DNA of 64,000 nucleotides, from NCBI RefSeq assembly GCF_949987515.2, contig NC_082694.2, positions 14,811,958 to 14,875,957 on the forward strand, given 5' to 3'. The notes beneath the pieces were generated by a model. It had not been told where the DNA came from. It saw nothing but the letters and a program-made list of their open reading frames with translations, and made no database searches. Source of the DNA: Delphinus delphis. Its lineage: Eukaryota > Chordata > Mammalia > Artiodactyla > Delphinidae. Below are positions 54,225 through 64,000 of this stretch, one piece after another. Each line of letters starts with the position of its first letter. The stretch's first letter is position 1. The translations under genes and the position numbers were made by a program.

Positions 54225-57200
54225 TAAATATCAGTATTTACAATAAATATAAGTGGGTTAATTTACTCAGACCTTAAAAAGACACACTGGATTAAAAATA
54301 AAATCCATCTATAAACTGACCACCAGCAAACTCCAACAACAACACAGAAAGCTTGAAAATAGTGGGTTAAAAGAGTTTGTAATCTAATGGTAATTGAAGG
54401 AAAGCGATATAGCAATGTTAATATAATTGAAAGCAAAGGCATCAAAGAGAAAAGGATTTTATACTAATAAAGGATAAAGTCCACAAAGGTAACACACACC
54501 CTTGAACTATTGTGACTCTGGGAACATATTCTAGCCTATGCTAAGACTAAACGTATGAGAAATTTTTGACAATTTGTAATAAGAGTACAGTGAAGATATT
54601 TATAAATACATCTACCCCAGAAATAGGCATCTCAGATTTTTAAAATAAGTGAGGGTATGGAGGATCTAGATTACATAATTAAATATTAATGTGAAAAACA
54701 ATAGCTGGGAACAAGTTCTATCAAACTTCAAATAACATATAATTCCTAGGTTACATTCATGGTTCCAGAACTTAAGAAAGATGGAAAGGTATCCAATGCA
54801 TCTTATAAAACTTGCAAACCCCTATTATCCAATCTGAACCAGTAGAGTACAAGAAAGGAAAACGATAGTTCAATCACATTTATGAACAGAGATAGAAAAT
54901 TCTTACATAAAACATCAGCAAGTTAAACCCAGCAACATATTTTTAAAATAATCACTGTGATTAATTAGATTATATGAATATGAGGATATTTCAAGATTAG
55001 AAAATTACTATAACTCACCACAACAGGTTAAAAGAGAAAAATTGTGTTCCTTTTAATAGAGGCTGAAAAGAACACACACTCACAATGAACACTGAACTAC
55101 CAAGAAAACTAGGAATATTAAGAGCACACACATATTTAATGCTTATTCATGATTAAAAAATAATTTTAAACTTCCTACAAACCTAGGAATATAAGACACC
55201 CACCTTAGAAAAACACCTTCAAATATGAACTAGGAGACATCGACAAGGTTGTTCATTTCAGCATTGTCTGTGGCTGTGAAAAATTAGAAATAATCGAAAT
55301 GTGCTTCAATTAAATAAATAAATGAAATGTGATACATATAGCGAAAAGCTGTAGAGCATTTGAAAGGGAATGAAGTATATTTAGATGTACAAATAACGAT
55401 AGATTAGCAAAACACATTTTGAATGAAAAAGAAAGTTGCATTTGGCAATATTTGAAAATACACACACACAAATTACACTATATATGTTCTATGAAATATA
55501 TATATTGAGACTCATAATGATGGTTACTAGTATTGGAGGGTGCACACTAGTATTGGGGGTGTTGGTCAAAGGTGATTTAACATTGTAATTCATTTTTATA
55601 AGGCAAAAGTATTCATGTTACTTTTGAAATTTAAAGCTATATTTTAAATCCTATGAATGCAGTTTACTACATTAACACTCAAGAGTATTCATGACAAATT
55701 ATTAGAACTTATACAAGCATCGAGAAGGTGATGCAATAAAAAATCAACAAAAAAAGATCAAAGAATTCCTATTCCTCAACAAGCATCAATTACAACAGAA
55801 AACAGAAAAAAAGAAACCATTTATGACTATGAAACTACAGAATACCTTGGAAAAAAACATAACATGAAATGAACAAACCTGTATGAAGAAAGCCATAGAA
55901 CTTTATCAATGGAAAGATATCCATAAAATATATGCATAAAAGAAGATTTGAAAAATTCCATTTCCTTATATTACTTGATAAAGATGTCATTTCTCCTCAA
56001 CTTAAACTACTTTCAAGTTACATTTCTTTCAGTGAATGAAAGAAGCAAAATAGAAATACAGTAAGTCCCCTACATACAAACAAGTTCCATTCCAAGAGTG
56101 CATTCGTAAGTCCAATTTGTTTGTAAGTCCAACAAAGTTAGCCTAGGTACCCAACTAACACAATTGGCTATATAATACTGCACTGTAATAGGTTTATAAT
56201 ACTTTTCATGCAAATAATACATAAAAAACAAACAAAAAAATAAAACATTTTTAATCTTAACAGTACAGTACCTTGAAGAGTACAGTAGTACAGTACAACA
56301 GCTGGCATACAGGGGCTGGCATCAAGTGAACAGGCAAGAAGAGTTACTGACTGGAGGAGGGAGGGGAGGTGGGAGATGGCAGAGCTGAAGGATCGTCAGC
56401 AATAGGAGACGGAGGGGAAGCTGCCATTTCCGTCACGCCTGACGCTGATGGCACAGGTTCTGGTTCCTTGCTGGATTCAATTCTGTCTACCCTCTTGAAA
56501 AAATGATCCAGTGATGTCTGGGTACTAGCTCTTTTTTTTTTTCATCATAGATGACATAGTAGCACTGGATTGCATTCTGAACGGCTGCTGCAACCTTCGT
56601 GTACCATTCTAGGTTCGGGTCCTCTGCCTCAAAAACTAACAGTGCCTCCCAACAAAAGAAAGTCCCCTTGCCATTTCCTGCATCGTGAATCTCTTTGGTT
56701 GTTCAGTTACTTCTTCCTTTTGTCTCTCTTCCTTCTTTCTCTGGGCCTCCAATTCCATCAGGTCTTCAGTGAAGCTCCTCGTGTTGCACAGCAAGGAGTT
56801 CAATGAAGTCATCCTCTTGTAGATCTAGCTTGAAATAAAGATACTCTACTACTGTGCTCTATACAGTACCGTACAGTAAAATACACAAAAGCACAACCAC
56901 TTGTAGAGGATACACACACATGACAATGTACGCCAGACGCGTGAACTAACTTAAATGATTCGTCATGTGAACGCACGTTGGCATCTTTGAAACTTCGCAA
57001 CTTGAAGGTTTGTTTGTAGGGGACTTACTGTGTGTAAATAATTAAGAGAATACATAAACAGATCCATGTATATATGAACAATTAATTTATGATTAACACA
57101 GCATTTCAAATGAATGTAAACAATAAACTATTCAATATATGCTTTGGGGTCTATTTGTTATCCATTAGGAAAAAATAACAAAGTCAGATCCCCACATCAA

Positions 57201-57275
57201 CGTTCACAAAAATCAGTTCCAGGTGAATCAAAGAGCTTGATATAAAAAGTCTAATAAAATATTTTAAGATTCCTT
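54225..57275 (+). mobile_element. Ancient L1 remains, interrupted by a Tigger element
   Basis: Heavily decayed L1 text appears in ORF2 order: endonuclease-like (54,230-54,660), reverse-transcriptase-like (54,760-55,190), a 3'-end-like stretch (55,240-55,640), a second reverse-transcriptase-like block (55,690-56,045) and, after the Tigger, a post-RT block (57,035-57,275, 'aacaattaatttatgattaa'). At least two old L1M copies are implied. No long frames survive. Confidence 0.6.
56059..57030 (-). mobile_element. Tigger-type DNA transposon (972 bp) with transposase C-terminus remnant
   Basis: The terminal inverted repeats cagtaagtcccctacatac and gtttgtaggggacttactg agree over about 22 of 23 bases. 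The left flank is TA and the right is TG (decayed TA). The minus strand near 56,570-56,830 still reads DDFIELLAVQHEE and LLVFEAEDPNLEWYTKVAAA, which resembles the C-terminal region of Tigger transposases. The catalytic part is absent, so it is an internally deleted copy. Confidence 0.85.
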
Positions 57276-57411
57276 CCCCTTTTCCTTCCTCCTTCTCTTT
57301 CTCTTCCTCTTCCTGAACATTTCAGTCCTAAAGCCATTAGGAGTGCAGAGTAAGGTAGGTTTTCATAAGAAGAGGAATGGCATGGAATGTTTGAGCTAAT
57401 TAAGAGTTATG

Positions 57412-57632
57412 GCCTGGCATCCCAGAGCCCAAGTGGGATGAAAAGGGTAGATATACAGAAGGTCAACCTGGCATGGGGTACCTAGAGCCCAAGTAAGGTG
57501 AGGTGGGCATCCATGAATGAGGGTCACCTGGTGTGGTATGTTAGAGTCCAAACAAGGTGAATAGACTGCTCTCGTTGGGGGAAAGCATGGGACTGGAAGT
57601 TAGAGCCTGGGGAAGGTAAGGAGAGCATTCAC
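57412..57632. repeat. Degenerate minisatellite, about four units of 52-60 bp
   Basis: The phrase 'cctggcat...agagcccaag...ggtgagg' recurs imperfectly: units start near 57412, 57468, 57528 and 57587, each with a variant of tagagcccaagtaaggtga. No transposon family was recognised. Confidence 0.7.
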
Positions 57633-58328
57633 TCAGGCACCAGCAAAGGACACTGAGAAGACTAAGAGAGACCTTAGAAGTAGGAGGAGAACAGGAGGCA
57701 GGTGCATCCTGGAAACAAGGCAGGAGAGAATTTCAATATGGAGAACCATTCACAGAGGTCAAAGGATAAGCAGATGTCAAGGCAGATGGAGGACTGAGAA
57801 GCAGGATATTGACACTTCCAACAAATATATTTTAGCCTGGAGGTATTGCCATAAATCGCTTCTATTAGTTTGTAAAAACTATCATCCAAGCTCCAGCATA
57901 AACATGACACTCAAAATCCTGCCGCTAATTAAATGAGTTGACTTTTACCCCAAGGGACATCAGAAGTTTCCAAAAGCGCTTAAGAAAGTTAGCAACTAGA
58001 AATTTGGAGTCTGTTTGGACCTTGATTTCTCAATTGCAGAACAATTAGAATACAATTTTCTGTCTAAATCTGCTTCTCTTAAATAGCACAAGAATAGTGT
58101 TTTGTGTGAAAATGTAAATGTTTTATGTTATTTCTGTTAATGCATTGCACCTGTGACAATTAATGAAGCAGACCCTCAGTACTAAGCTCCTTGCCTTCTT
58201 TTTTTTTTTAAAGATTTTTTCTGTTGAGGAATCATTTCCAGAGAAATGCACAGATCTTAAGTGACCAGTTTCTTCAATTGTACAAATGCATACATCCGTA
58301 TAACCCACACCCCTATCAAGATGTAGAA
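57633..58328. other. Intergenic, nothing recognised
   Basis: Purine-rich unique-looking sequence grades into AT-rich DNA. No gene was seen. The segment at 58,220-58,325 may be an old L1 fragment. Confidence 0.45.
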
Positions 58329-58646
58329 CAGGGGTCAGCCAACTACAGGCTACAGGCCAAATCTGACACATCACCTAATTTTCTACAGCCTATGAAGAAT
58401 GATTTTTACTTTTTTTTTTTTGGCCCAGCCATGTGGCTTGTGGGATTTTAGTTGCCAGACCAGAGATCGAACCCAGGGCCCCAGCAGTGAAGCACACCAA
58501 GTCCTAACCACTGGACCACTGGGGAATTCCATATTTTTACATTTTTTAATGTTTGAAAAAAAACAAACAGTAGTAATATTTTTTGACCATGAAAACTGTG
58601 CAGAATTCAAATTTCAGTGTCTATACATAAAATTAGAACACAACCT
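58329..58646 (+). mobile_element. hAT DNA transposon fragment (MER20-like), split by a SINE
   Basis: It begins caggggtcagccaactac, a hAT/Charlie terminal sequence, and continues after the SINE with 'cagaattcaaatttcagtgt' to 'attagaacacaacc'. The right terminus is missing here. Confidence 0.65.
58410..58532 (-). mobile_element. Older tRNA-Glu SINE nested in the hAT fragment
   Basis: The reverse SINE reads from 'tggcccagccatgtggcttg' to 'ccactggggaattcc'. An 8-bp duplication, atttttac, lies at 58402-58409 and 58533-58540. It is short and diverged. Confidence 0.75.
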
Positions 58647-59570
58647 GTAAACAGAGGGACCTCATAATTTATTTTCTTCTGTAGTTTCCTTAATGTCTTC
58701 AAAATTTGGTCCCTAAATATCTCTAGATAAATTCTCTGGATTAAGTCCACTGGAAAGGCTAATACGCCTCCCCGACCCCCACACACAGAAGAATCTCTTT
58801 CTTAAAATCATATATTTCAGTTACTGACTTCTTACCATCTGGCTGAATGACTCTGTAAGTGACCAAATATTGTTTCAAAAGTTTTGTAGAACTTGTCTTT
58901 TAGTTAGTTGACTTATGGCTGAGTATATTGTTATTTCTCCAGCTGTTTTCTGTTCTACAACTCCGACCTCAACAATCTGTGCAATGAGTGGAAAAGGGAA
59001 AGAGGGAACATTTCACATGAGACAGTTCCTAAATGCAACCTCCTGTTTGTTTTTCCCCCCAATGCTTTATTATGAAAATTTTTAAATATTACCCATATGC
59101 CTACCATCTAAGTTCAACAATTAACATTTTGCCGTGGTTGCTTTATTTATATAATTTTATTTACATGTATATATATAATTTTTTTCTGAACCACGAAAAT
59201 TTGCAAATATCATTGAACTTCACCACTAAATACACCAGTGTGCATCTTCTAAAAATAGTCTTTTCGTACAAAACTGTAGCATTGTTATCTAATATAATTT
59301 AACATCCTGTCAATTTTCAACTTTCTCCAATCATTTTGAGTTTAATCTTGAAAAACAGACATTCTTGGATCTCAAATATTCCCTGAAGGAAAGAGATGAT
59401 AAATAATCTATAATTAAAAAGTTTGGATCTTTCCCTGGTCTCTAAAACAAGGTGAGAACTAAAGGGATTTAGTTCATCAAAGTTGAACAAACAATTCTTT
59501 TATGCAAATCTTTCTGTCTCCCTCCTAAGAAATCACAGGGTAGTAATCATCCCTAAGAAGTTTTCCAAAT
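58647..59570. other. Intergenic, AT-rich
   Basis: At 59,070-59,335 the text 'agttcaacaattaacatttt' and 'tgtgcatcttctaaaaatag' belongs to a common old mammalian repeat, probably L1M-related, but I cannot name it securely. The rest is unassigned. Confidence 0.4.
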
Positions 59571-59581
59571 AAAAGATTATA

Positions 59582-59791
59582 GGGCTTCCCTGGTGGCACA
59601 GAGGTTGAGAGTCCGCCTGCCGATGCAGGGGACACGGGTTCGTGCCCGGGTCCGGGAAGATCCCACATGCCGCGGAGCGTCTGGGCCCGTGAGCCATGGC
59701 CGCTGAGCCTGCGCATCCGGAGCCTGTGCGCCGCAACGGGAGAGGCCACAACAGTGAGAGACCCACATACCACAAAAAAAAAAAAAAAAAA
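59582..59791 (+). mobile_element. CHR SINE, intergenic
   Basis: This is a full CHR element with a long poly-A tail and an exact 11-bp duplication, aaaagattata, at 59571-59581 and 59792-59802. Confidence 0.94.
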
Positions 59792-59924
59792 AAAAGATTA
59801 TACATGTTTGGATTCTTAATATCTACCCCTCTCCCCCAACAAAAAGTGATTAACTGATTTTAAATCTTGATGATGATAAGTTCTGGCTTTCCATGGTTAA
59901 ATGATTTGGGGTGCCTAAAAAAAT

Positions 59925-60060
59925 TTTTTAGAACACAGCCACACCCAATCGTTGTTTTATGTATGGCTAATTTCATGCTACAACAGAGATTGTATGACCC
60001 CCAAAACCTAAAATATTTACTCTTCACCCCCTTACAGAAAAAAAATCTGCCAAACCCTGA
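59925..60060 (+). mobile_element. hAT (MER20-like) right-end fragment
   Basis: The text 'tagaacacagccacacccaa', then 'cctaaaatatttactcttca', then 'ctgccaaaccctga' matches the right half and terminus of the same hAT family whose left end lies at 58,329. Confidence 0.65.
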
Positions 60061-60149
60061 CAGAGAACATTCCATGACCCCTGAATGTTCCTAAGTATTA
60101 TTTCCTAGTCAATACCCCTGCCCAGAGTAAACTTTGTTCCCATGTCTAT

Positions 60150-60560
60150 TACTATAAATTGACTTTGCCTGTTTTTGAATTTTATTTAAATGACATAATA
60201 CAGTATGTATTCTTTTGTATCTAGCTTCCTTTACTCAGCATGTTTTTGAGATTTATCCATGTAATTATATCTATAAGATGTTTGTTTCCATTCATTGCTA
60301 GGTAGTATTCCATTGTCTAAATATGCCATATTTTGTACGTCCGTGCTCTGTTAAATATCTGAATTGTTTTCAGTTCTTGGTGATTATGAATAATGTAATT
60401 ATGGGGGACTTCCCTGGCAGTCCAGTGATTAAGACTCCGTGTTTCCACTGCAGGGTCTTGGGTTCAATCGCCAGTTGGGGAACTAAGATCCCACATGCCA
60501 TGAAGTGCAGCCAAAAAAAAAAAAAGTAATTATGAATATGTTTGGGTTTAAGTCTGTTTT
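60150..60560 (-). mobile_element. Ancient L1 3' region, split by a SINE
   Basis: The plus strand reads antisense L1: 'tttactcagcatgtttttga', 'gatttatccatgtaatta', 'ggtagtattccattgtctaa'. This is the ORF2 C-terminus/3' area of an old L1M, interrupted at 60,404-60,525. Confidence 0.75.
60404..60525 (+). mobile_element. Short tRNA-Glu SINE (CHR-2/Bov-tA-like)
   Basis: The head 'ggacttccctggcagtccag' ends in gcagcc plus an A-run. A 9-bp duplication, gtaattatg, lies at 60395-60403 and 60526-60534, within the old L1. Confidence 0.88.
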
Positions 60561-61210
60561 CTTAGTGTTTGATTTCTTATCTGTTCTGCCTTTATACTTT
60601 CCAACATTTTAACTCTTTCTGCTACTGTTCATTCCTTCCTGCAAAATCAGATTTCTATTTCATAGTCTTTCCCTTCAGCCTAATGAACTTTTAAAAAGGG
60701 ATTAACAATTTATTCAGTAATTTAGATGGCATAAGAACAAATAATCTGATAATCTGATAATTGCTCAGTGTGTAATTCTGACTACTGATAATGCTAAACC
60801 AAGAATTTGATATATATTCCACTCAGTTGTATTACAAGTTTCCATGTGTGTGATTTGGTCAACAACAAAGACCAACAGGGTTTGGTCTTCTTAAGAGCAG
60901 CTCAATGATTTGGGGAGTATTAGTACAATACAGAAAACATAAGGGGGAAACGATATTTAGAATTTTACTTTGGAAAGAATTCATGAGAAAGCAAATTGGA
61001 AGGTAAGACTTCATCTTTGTTTTCAAATAAGTGATCTTAATTTTTCTATATAGAAAAAGTTTAATTCAGTTCATTATAAATATACCTAAACCATTCATTT
61101 TTGCAGCTTTCAGGTAGAGCCTAGCACTTTTACACGAATGAACTAATTTTAGTAGATCTTACAGTGTGTAGATGTGCTGCAGATAAATTCTTTCAACTTC
61201 TGTCCATTTA
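60561..61210. other. Intergenic, nothing recognised
   Basis: AT-rich sequence without a gene or confident repeat. Confidence 0.5.
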
Positions 61211-61226
61211 AAAAGTCATACTTTTA

Positions 61227-61343
61227 GGGAATTCCCTGGCAGTCCAGTGGTTAGGCCTCAGCGCTCTCACTGCTGGGGCCAGGTTTGATCCCTGGTCAGT
61301 GTACTAAGATCCCACAAGCCATGAAGCTTGGCAAAAAGAAAAA
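61227..61343 (+). mobile_element. Short tRNA-Glu SINE
   Basis: The head 'ggaattccctggcagtccag' ends with an aaaaagaaaaaaa tail. The 16-bp flanks aaaagtcatactttta and aaaagtcataatttta differ at one base. Confidence 0.88.
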
Positions 61344-61369
61344 AAAAGTCATAATTTTACCTTCAATTT

Positions 61370-62200
61370 TGAACGATATTTTTTCTAGATATAGAAATCT
61401 AGATTGACAGGGATTTTTTTTTTCCTTTTACCTTTAAAGATGCCAATACATTATCTTTTGGTCTCTATTATTCCTGATGAGAAGTCAGACATTATTCTTA
61501 TCATTGTTCCTCTGTATGTAATGTACCTTTTAGTCTCTGCTGTCAAAATATTCTCTTTACCTTTGGTTTTTAGCATTTTGACTCTGAGGTGCCTAGGTGT
61601 GGTTTCCTTCGTATTTAAACTACTGTAGATTTACTGAGCTTTTTAGATCTGTGGGCTAATATCTTTAATTAATTTTAGAAAAATTCTTAGCCATTATGTC
61701 TTTAAATATTTTCATTCCATCTCTGTTCTTGTGGGAATTCATTCACACATATATTAAACTGTTCAGTATTGTTCTACACACTCAGATATTTTGTTTTGTT
61801 TTGTTTTCATTCTTTTCCTCTTTGTATTTTGGTTTGGGTAATTTCTAATGACTTGTCTTGAAGTTATCCTATGCCTGTGTGTAACCTGCCCTTTAAAAAA
61901 ATCCTTTATTTCTTATATCATTTTTTTTTTATACCTAGCCTTTCCACTTGGCCCTTTATTATAGTTTTCCTCTTTCTGGGGAAATTCCCCATCTGTTAGC
62001 ATATGTTGTCCACTTTTACCACTAAATCTTTTACATATATATCATGGTTATTTTAAGTATGGATTTTGATTATGCCAACATATGAGACAGCTCTGTGTCT
62101 GTTCTATTGACTGTTTTATCTCTTGACAACGGATATAATTTTCTTGTTTTTAAAATGTCCTTACACAGGACTTATTTGACCACATTATTGAGGCAATTAG
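61370..62200 (-). mobile_element. Ancient L1 fragment
   Basis: T-rich text such as 'cagacattattcttatcatt', 'ctctttacctttggttttta' and 'gggtaatttctaatgacttg' resembles antisense 5'/ORF1-region sequence of old L1M or HAL1 elements. The limits are approximate. Confidence 0.5.
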
Positions 62201-62595
62201 TCTAAGGTTTATTTTGCCCTTCCGAGGACCCTATCCAATGCCCAGTGAATTATGATGCATTCTACTCTGCCTGGTACAACCATGGATTATTCCCAGCTCT
62301 CTGGTGATTGTGTTCCTTTCACACAGTTATTACCCTAGCTATGGGTAGATTACTTACTCAAACGCTCTGATCAACATTTAGCTAACTACTCAAGGTGGAC
62401 CTTTAACAGTTATCCAGAACTTTTTCTTTGTGCAGCTATTTCCCTTCTGGTACCCTGCCCTGTGAACTTTAGCCTCCTTGGCCTCCCCAGTCTCCCAACT
62501 CTATCTGTTCAACTAAAGGAGACTTCCAGGCTCTGCCTGGGTTCCCACTCCTTGCACTGTAACCTGAAGCCTCTCTCAAAAAAAGTAAGTTGGGG

Positions 62596-62793
62596 GCTTC
62601 CCTGGTGGCACAGTGGTTGAGAGTCCACCTGCCGATGCAGGGGACATGGGTTCGTGCCCCGGTCCGGGAAGATCCCATATGCTGCGGAGCAGCTAGGCCC
62701 GTGAGCCATGGCTGCTGAGCCTGTGCATCTGGAGCCTGTGCTCCACAACAGCAGAGGCCACAACAGTGAGAGGCCCGCGTACCGCAAAAAAAA
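62596..62793 (+). mobile_element. CHR SINE, intergenic
   Basis: This is a full CHR element. The 16-bp flanks aaaaagtaagttgggg (62580-62595) and aaaaagtaagctgggg (62794-62809) differ at one base. Its body has more substitutions than most CHR copies here. Confidence 0.92.
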
Positions 62794-62809
62794 AAAAAGT
62801 AAGCTGGGG

Positions 62810-63720
62810 CAATTGTAGGGCACACTTCATTTGTTTCCCTTCTCTCAGTTCTGCACCATCCAATGTTATGTCTGTGACCCATTGTTTCATATAGTTGGCC
62901 TTGTTTTTTAATTTGTTTCAGGCAGGAGGGGTGAATATGGTCTTCAATGCTCCATCTTTCCAGAAGCAGAATTCCATCAAAGGTGCAATTCAGATCAGGG
63001 AGGAGAAGATGAATTGTTCAATAAATGGTACCAGCCCATGTATTAATTGGGGGTCCTAATTTACAGCTATAGAGTCCATTGTTGATAGTTTTAATAGAAA
63101 ATAAATGTATGAAGCAATAGGAAGTAGAATAAAAAATTTCCAGAAGAGTTGGAGAGTTAGACTTTGAAGTGAAGCATTTGGAAACTGAGTTAGCTTGTTC
63201 AGCTACCCAAAGGAATGGTTGCACCATTTCTGGTGCTGGCACCAAACTTTCCACCATAGATGTGCTGTTGTTGCTGCTGACTTCTTCATGACTTTCTGCT
63301 GCACTTCATCACCCTCTTCAGAAACTATGTTCAGGTGGAAACTGTCTCCTCATTCTACTCTTTTCCAACTCAAGACCTCACTTGTGCATGCCTGGTTAAT
63401 GAAACCTAGGTCATATTCCTCGTAGCCACAAGAGAACCTGGGGAATCCTCTTTCCTAGCCACATGAGGAGGCAGGGCACATAACATGAGAATATCCCCAG
63501 ATATAGAAATGGGATTCAAATGACACTAGGTGGCCACAAATAGAACACATGATCCCACAGCAAAAACTGAATAATCATCTGAAAAAAAGGTAAAGTTGAA
63601 TTCCCTGTCTCACACCTCACACCAGCAGGTCAAAGAGTTAAGCAGGAAAAAGTAAAACAGTAAAGGTACTAACAGAAAACTAAGAACAACTGAAAAATAA
63701 CCTATTTTATTTATTTTTTG
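62810..63720. other. Intergenic, nothing recognised
   Basis: No confident repeat or gene. The open frames at 63,195-63,425 and 63,018-63,257 have no features of a real exon. Confidence 0.5.
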
Positions 63721-63734
63721 CATCTTTATCTTCT

Positions 63735-64000
63735 AATCAAGTATCTAAGAACTTACAAATCTAAAATAAACAACATAAAACCCAATTGAAAAATGGGGAG
63801 AAGACCTAAATAGACATTTCTCTGAAGAAGATATACAGATGGCCAATAGGCACATGAAAAGATGCTCAACATCACTAATAATAGAGAAATGCAAATCAAA
63901 ACTACAGTGAGGTACCACCTTACACTGGTCAGAATGGCCATTATTAAAAAGTCTACAAATGACAAATGCTGGAGAAGGAGTGGAGAAAAGGGAACACTCC
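63735..64000 (+). mobile_element. 5'-truncated L1 3' fragment running off the window
   Basis: The text 'aaaaatggggagaagaccta', 'gatatacagatggccaatag' and 'agaatggccattattaaaaa' is the L1 ORF2 C-terminal region, homologous to 17,310-17,525 of copy A and 26,200-26,415 of copy B. It continues past 64,000. Confidence 0.88.

Noticed and set aside
56570..56806. Plus-strand 78-codon open frame
   Set aside because: It is antisense to the transposase remnant of the Tigger element.
1..64000. Search for endogenous retroviruses, CRISPR arrays, tRNA or rRNA genes and bacterial-type operons
   Set aside because: None seen. tRNA-like text belongs to the tRNA-Glu-derived SINE heads, and reverse-transcriptase text belongs to L1, with no LTR pairs or gag/env-like frames.

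Overview
This window is mammalian nuclear DNA, almost certainly from a cetacean. It carries many copies of the tRNA-Glu-derived CHR SINE (heads reading gcttccctggtggcgcagtgg), several of which look young. It also has cetartiodactyl-type L1 elements, older L1/L2/MIR remnants and Tigger and hAT DNA transposons. No bacterial, organellar, viral or CRISPR-like content was seen.

About 52.6 kb (193-52,830) is the 5' three quarters of KDM3A (JMJD1A), the H3K9me1/2 demethylase, on the minus strand. Eighteen coding exons (2-19) join in frame with consensus splice sites and encode about residues 1-1033 of a roughly 1,320-residue protein. They include the initiator Met, the six-cysteine zinc finger and the LXXLL nuclear-receptor motif. 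The JmjC catalytic exons and the 3' end lie beyond coordinate 1. A non-coding exon 1 is inferred at about 52,715-52,830 in a CpG-rich promoter (51,900-53,500) with paired inverted CCAAT boxes, a GC box, hypoxia-response cores and a predicted G-quadruplex that runs into the exon 1 splice donor.

The introns carry most of the mobile DNA. Introns 11 and 10 each hold a long L1 antisense to KDM3A (12,579-18,291 and 19,659-27,190), so the 205-bp exon 11 sits between two direct L1 repeats. The first L1 landed in an older L1 tail and was itself hit by a CHR SINE. Both L1s are inactive, and they share a nearly identical internal tract with the same premature stops. CHR SINEs are scattered through the other introns, mostly antisense to the gene.

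From 53.5 to 64 kb is gene-poor 5' flanking DNA. It holds a possible divergent transcript start with a YY1-type motif, decayed L1s, a 972-bp Tigger element retaining a transposase C-terminus remnant, a degenerate four-copy minisatellite, hAT fragments, several SINEs, and an L1 3' piece running off the right edge. I see no novel multi-gene system. The notable items are structural: the L1 pair around exon 11, shared L1 nonsense mutations, the promoter G4/splice-donor overlap, a 97-bp intronic tandem duplication and nested transposon stacks.
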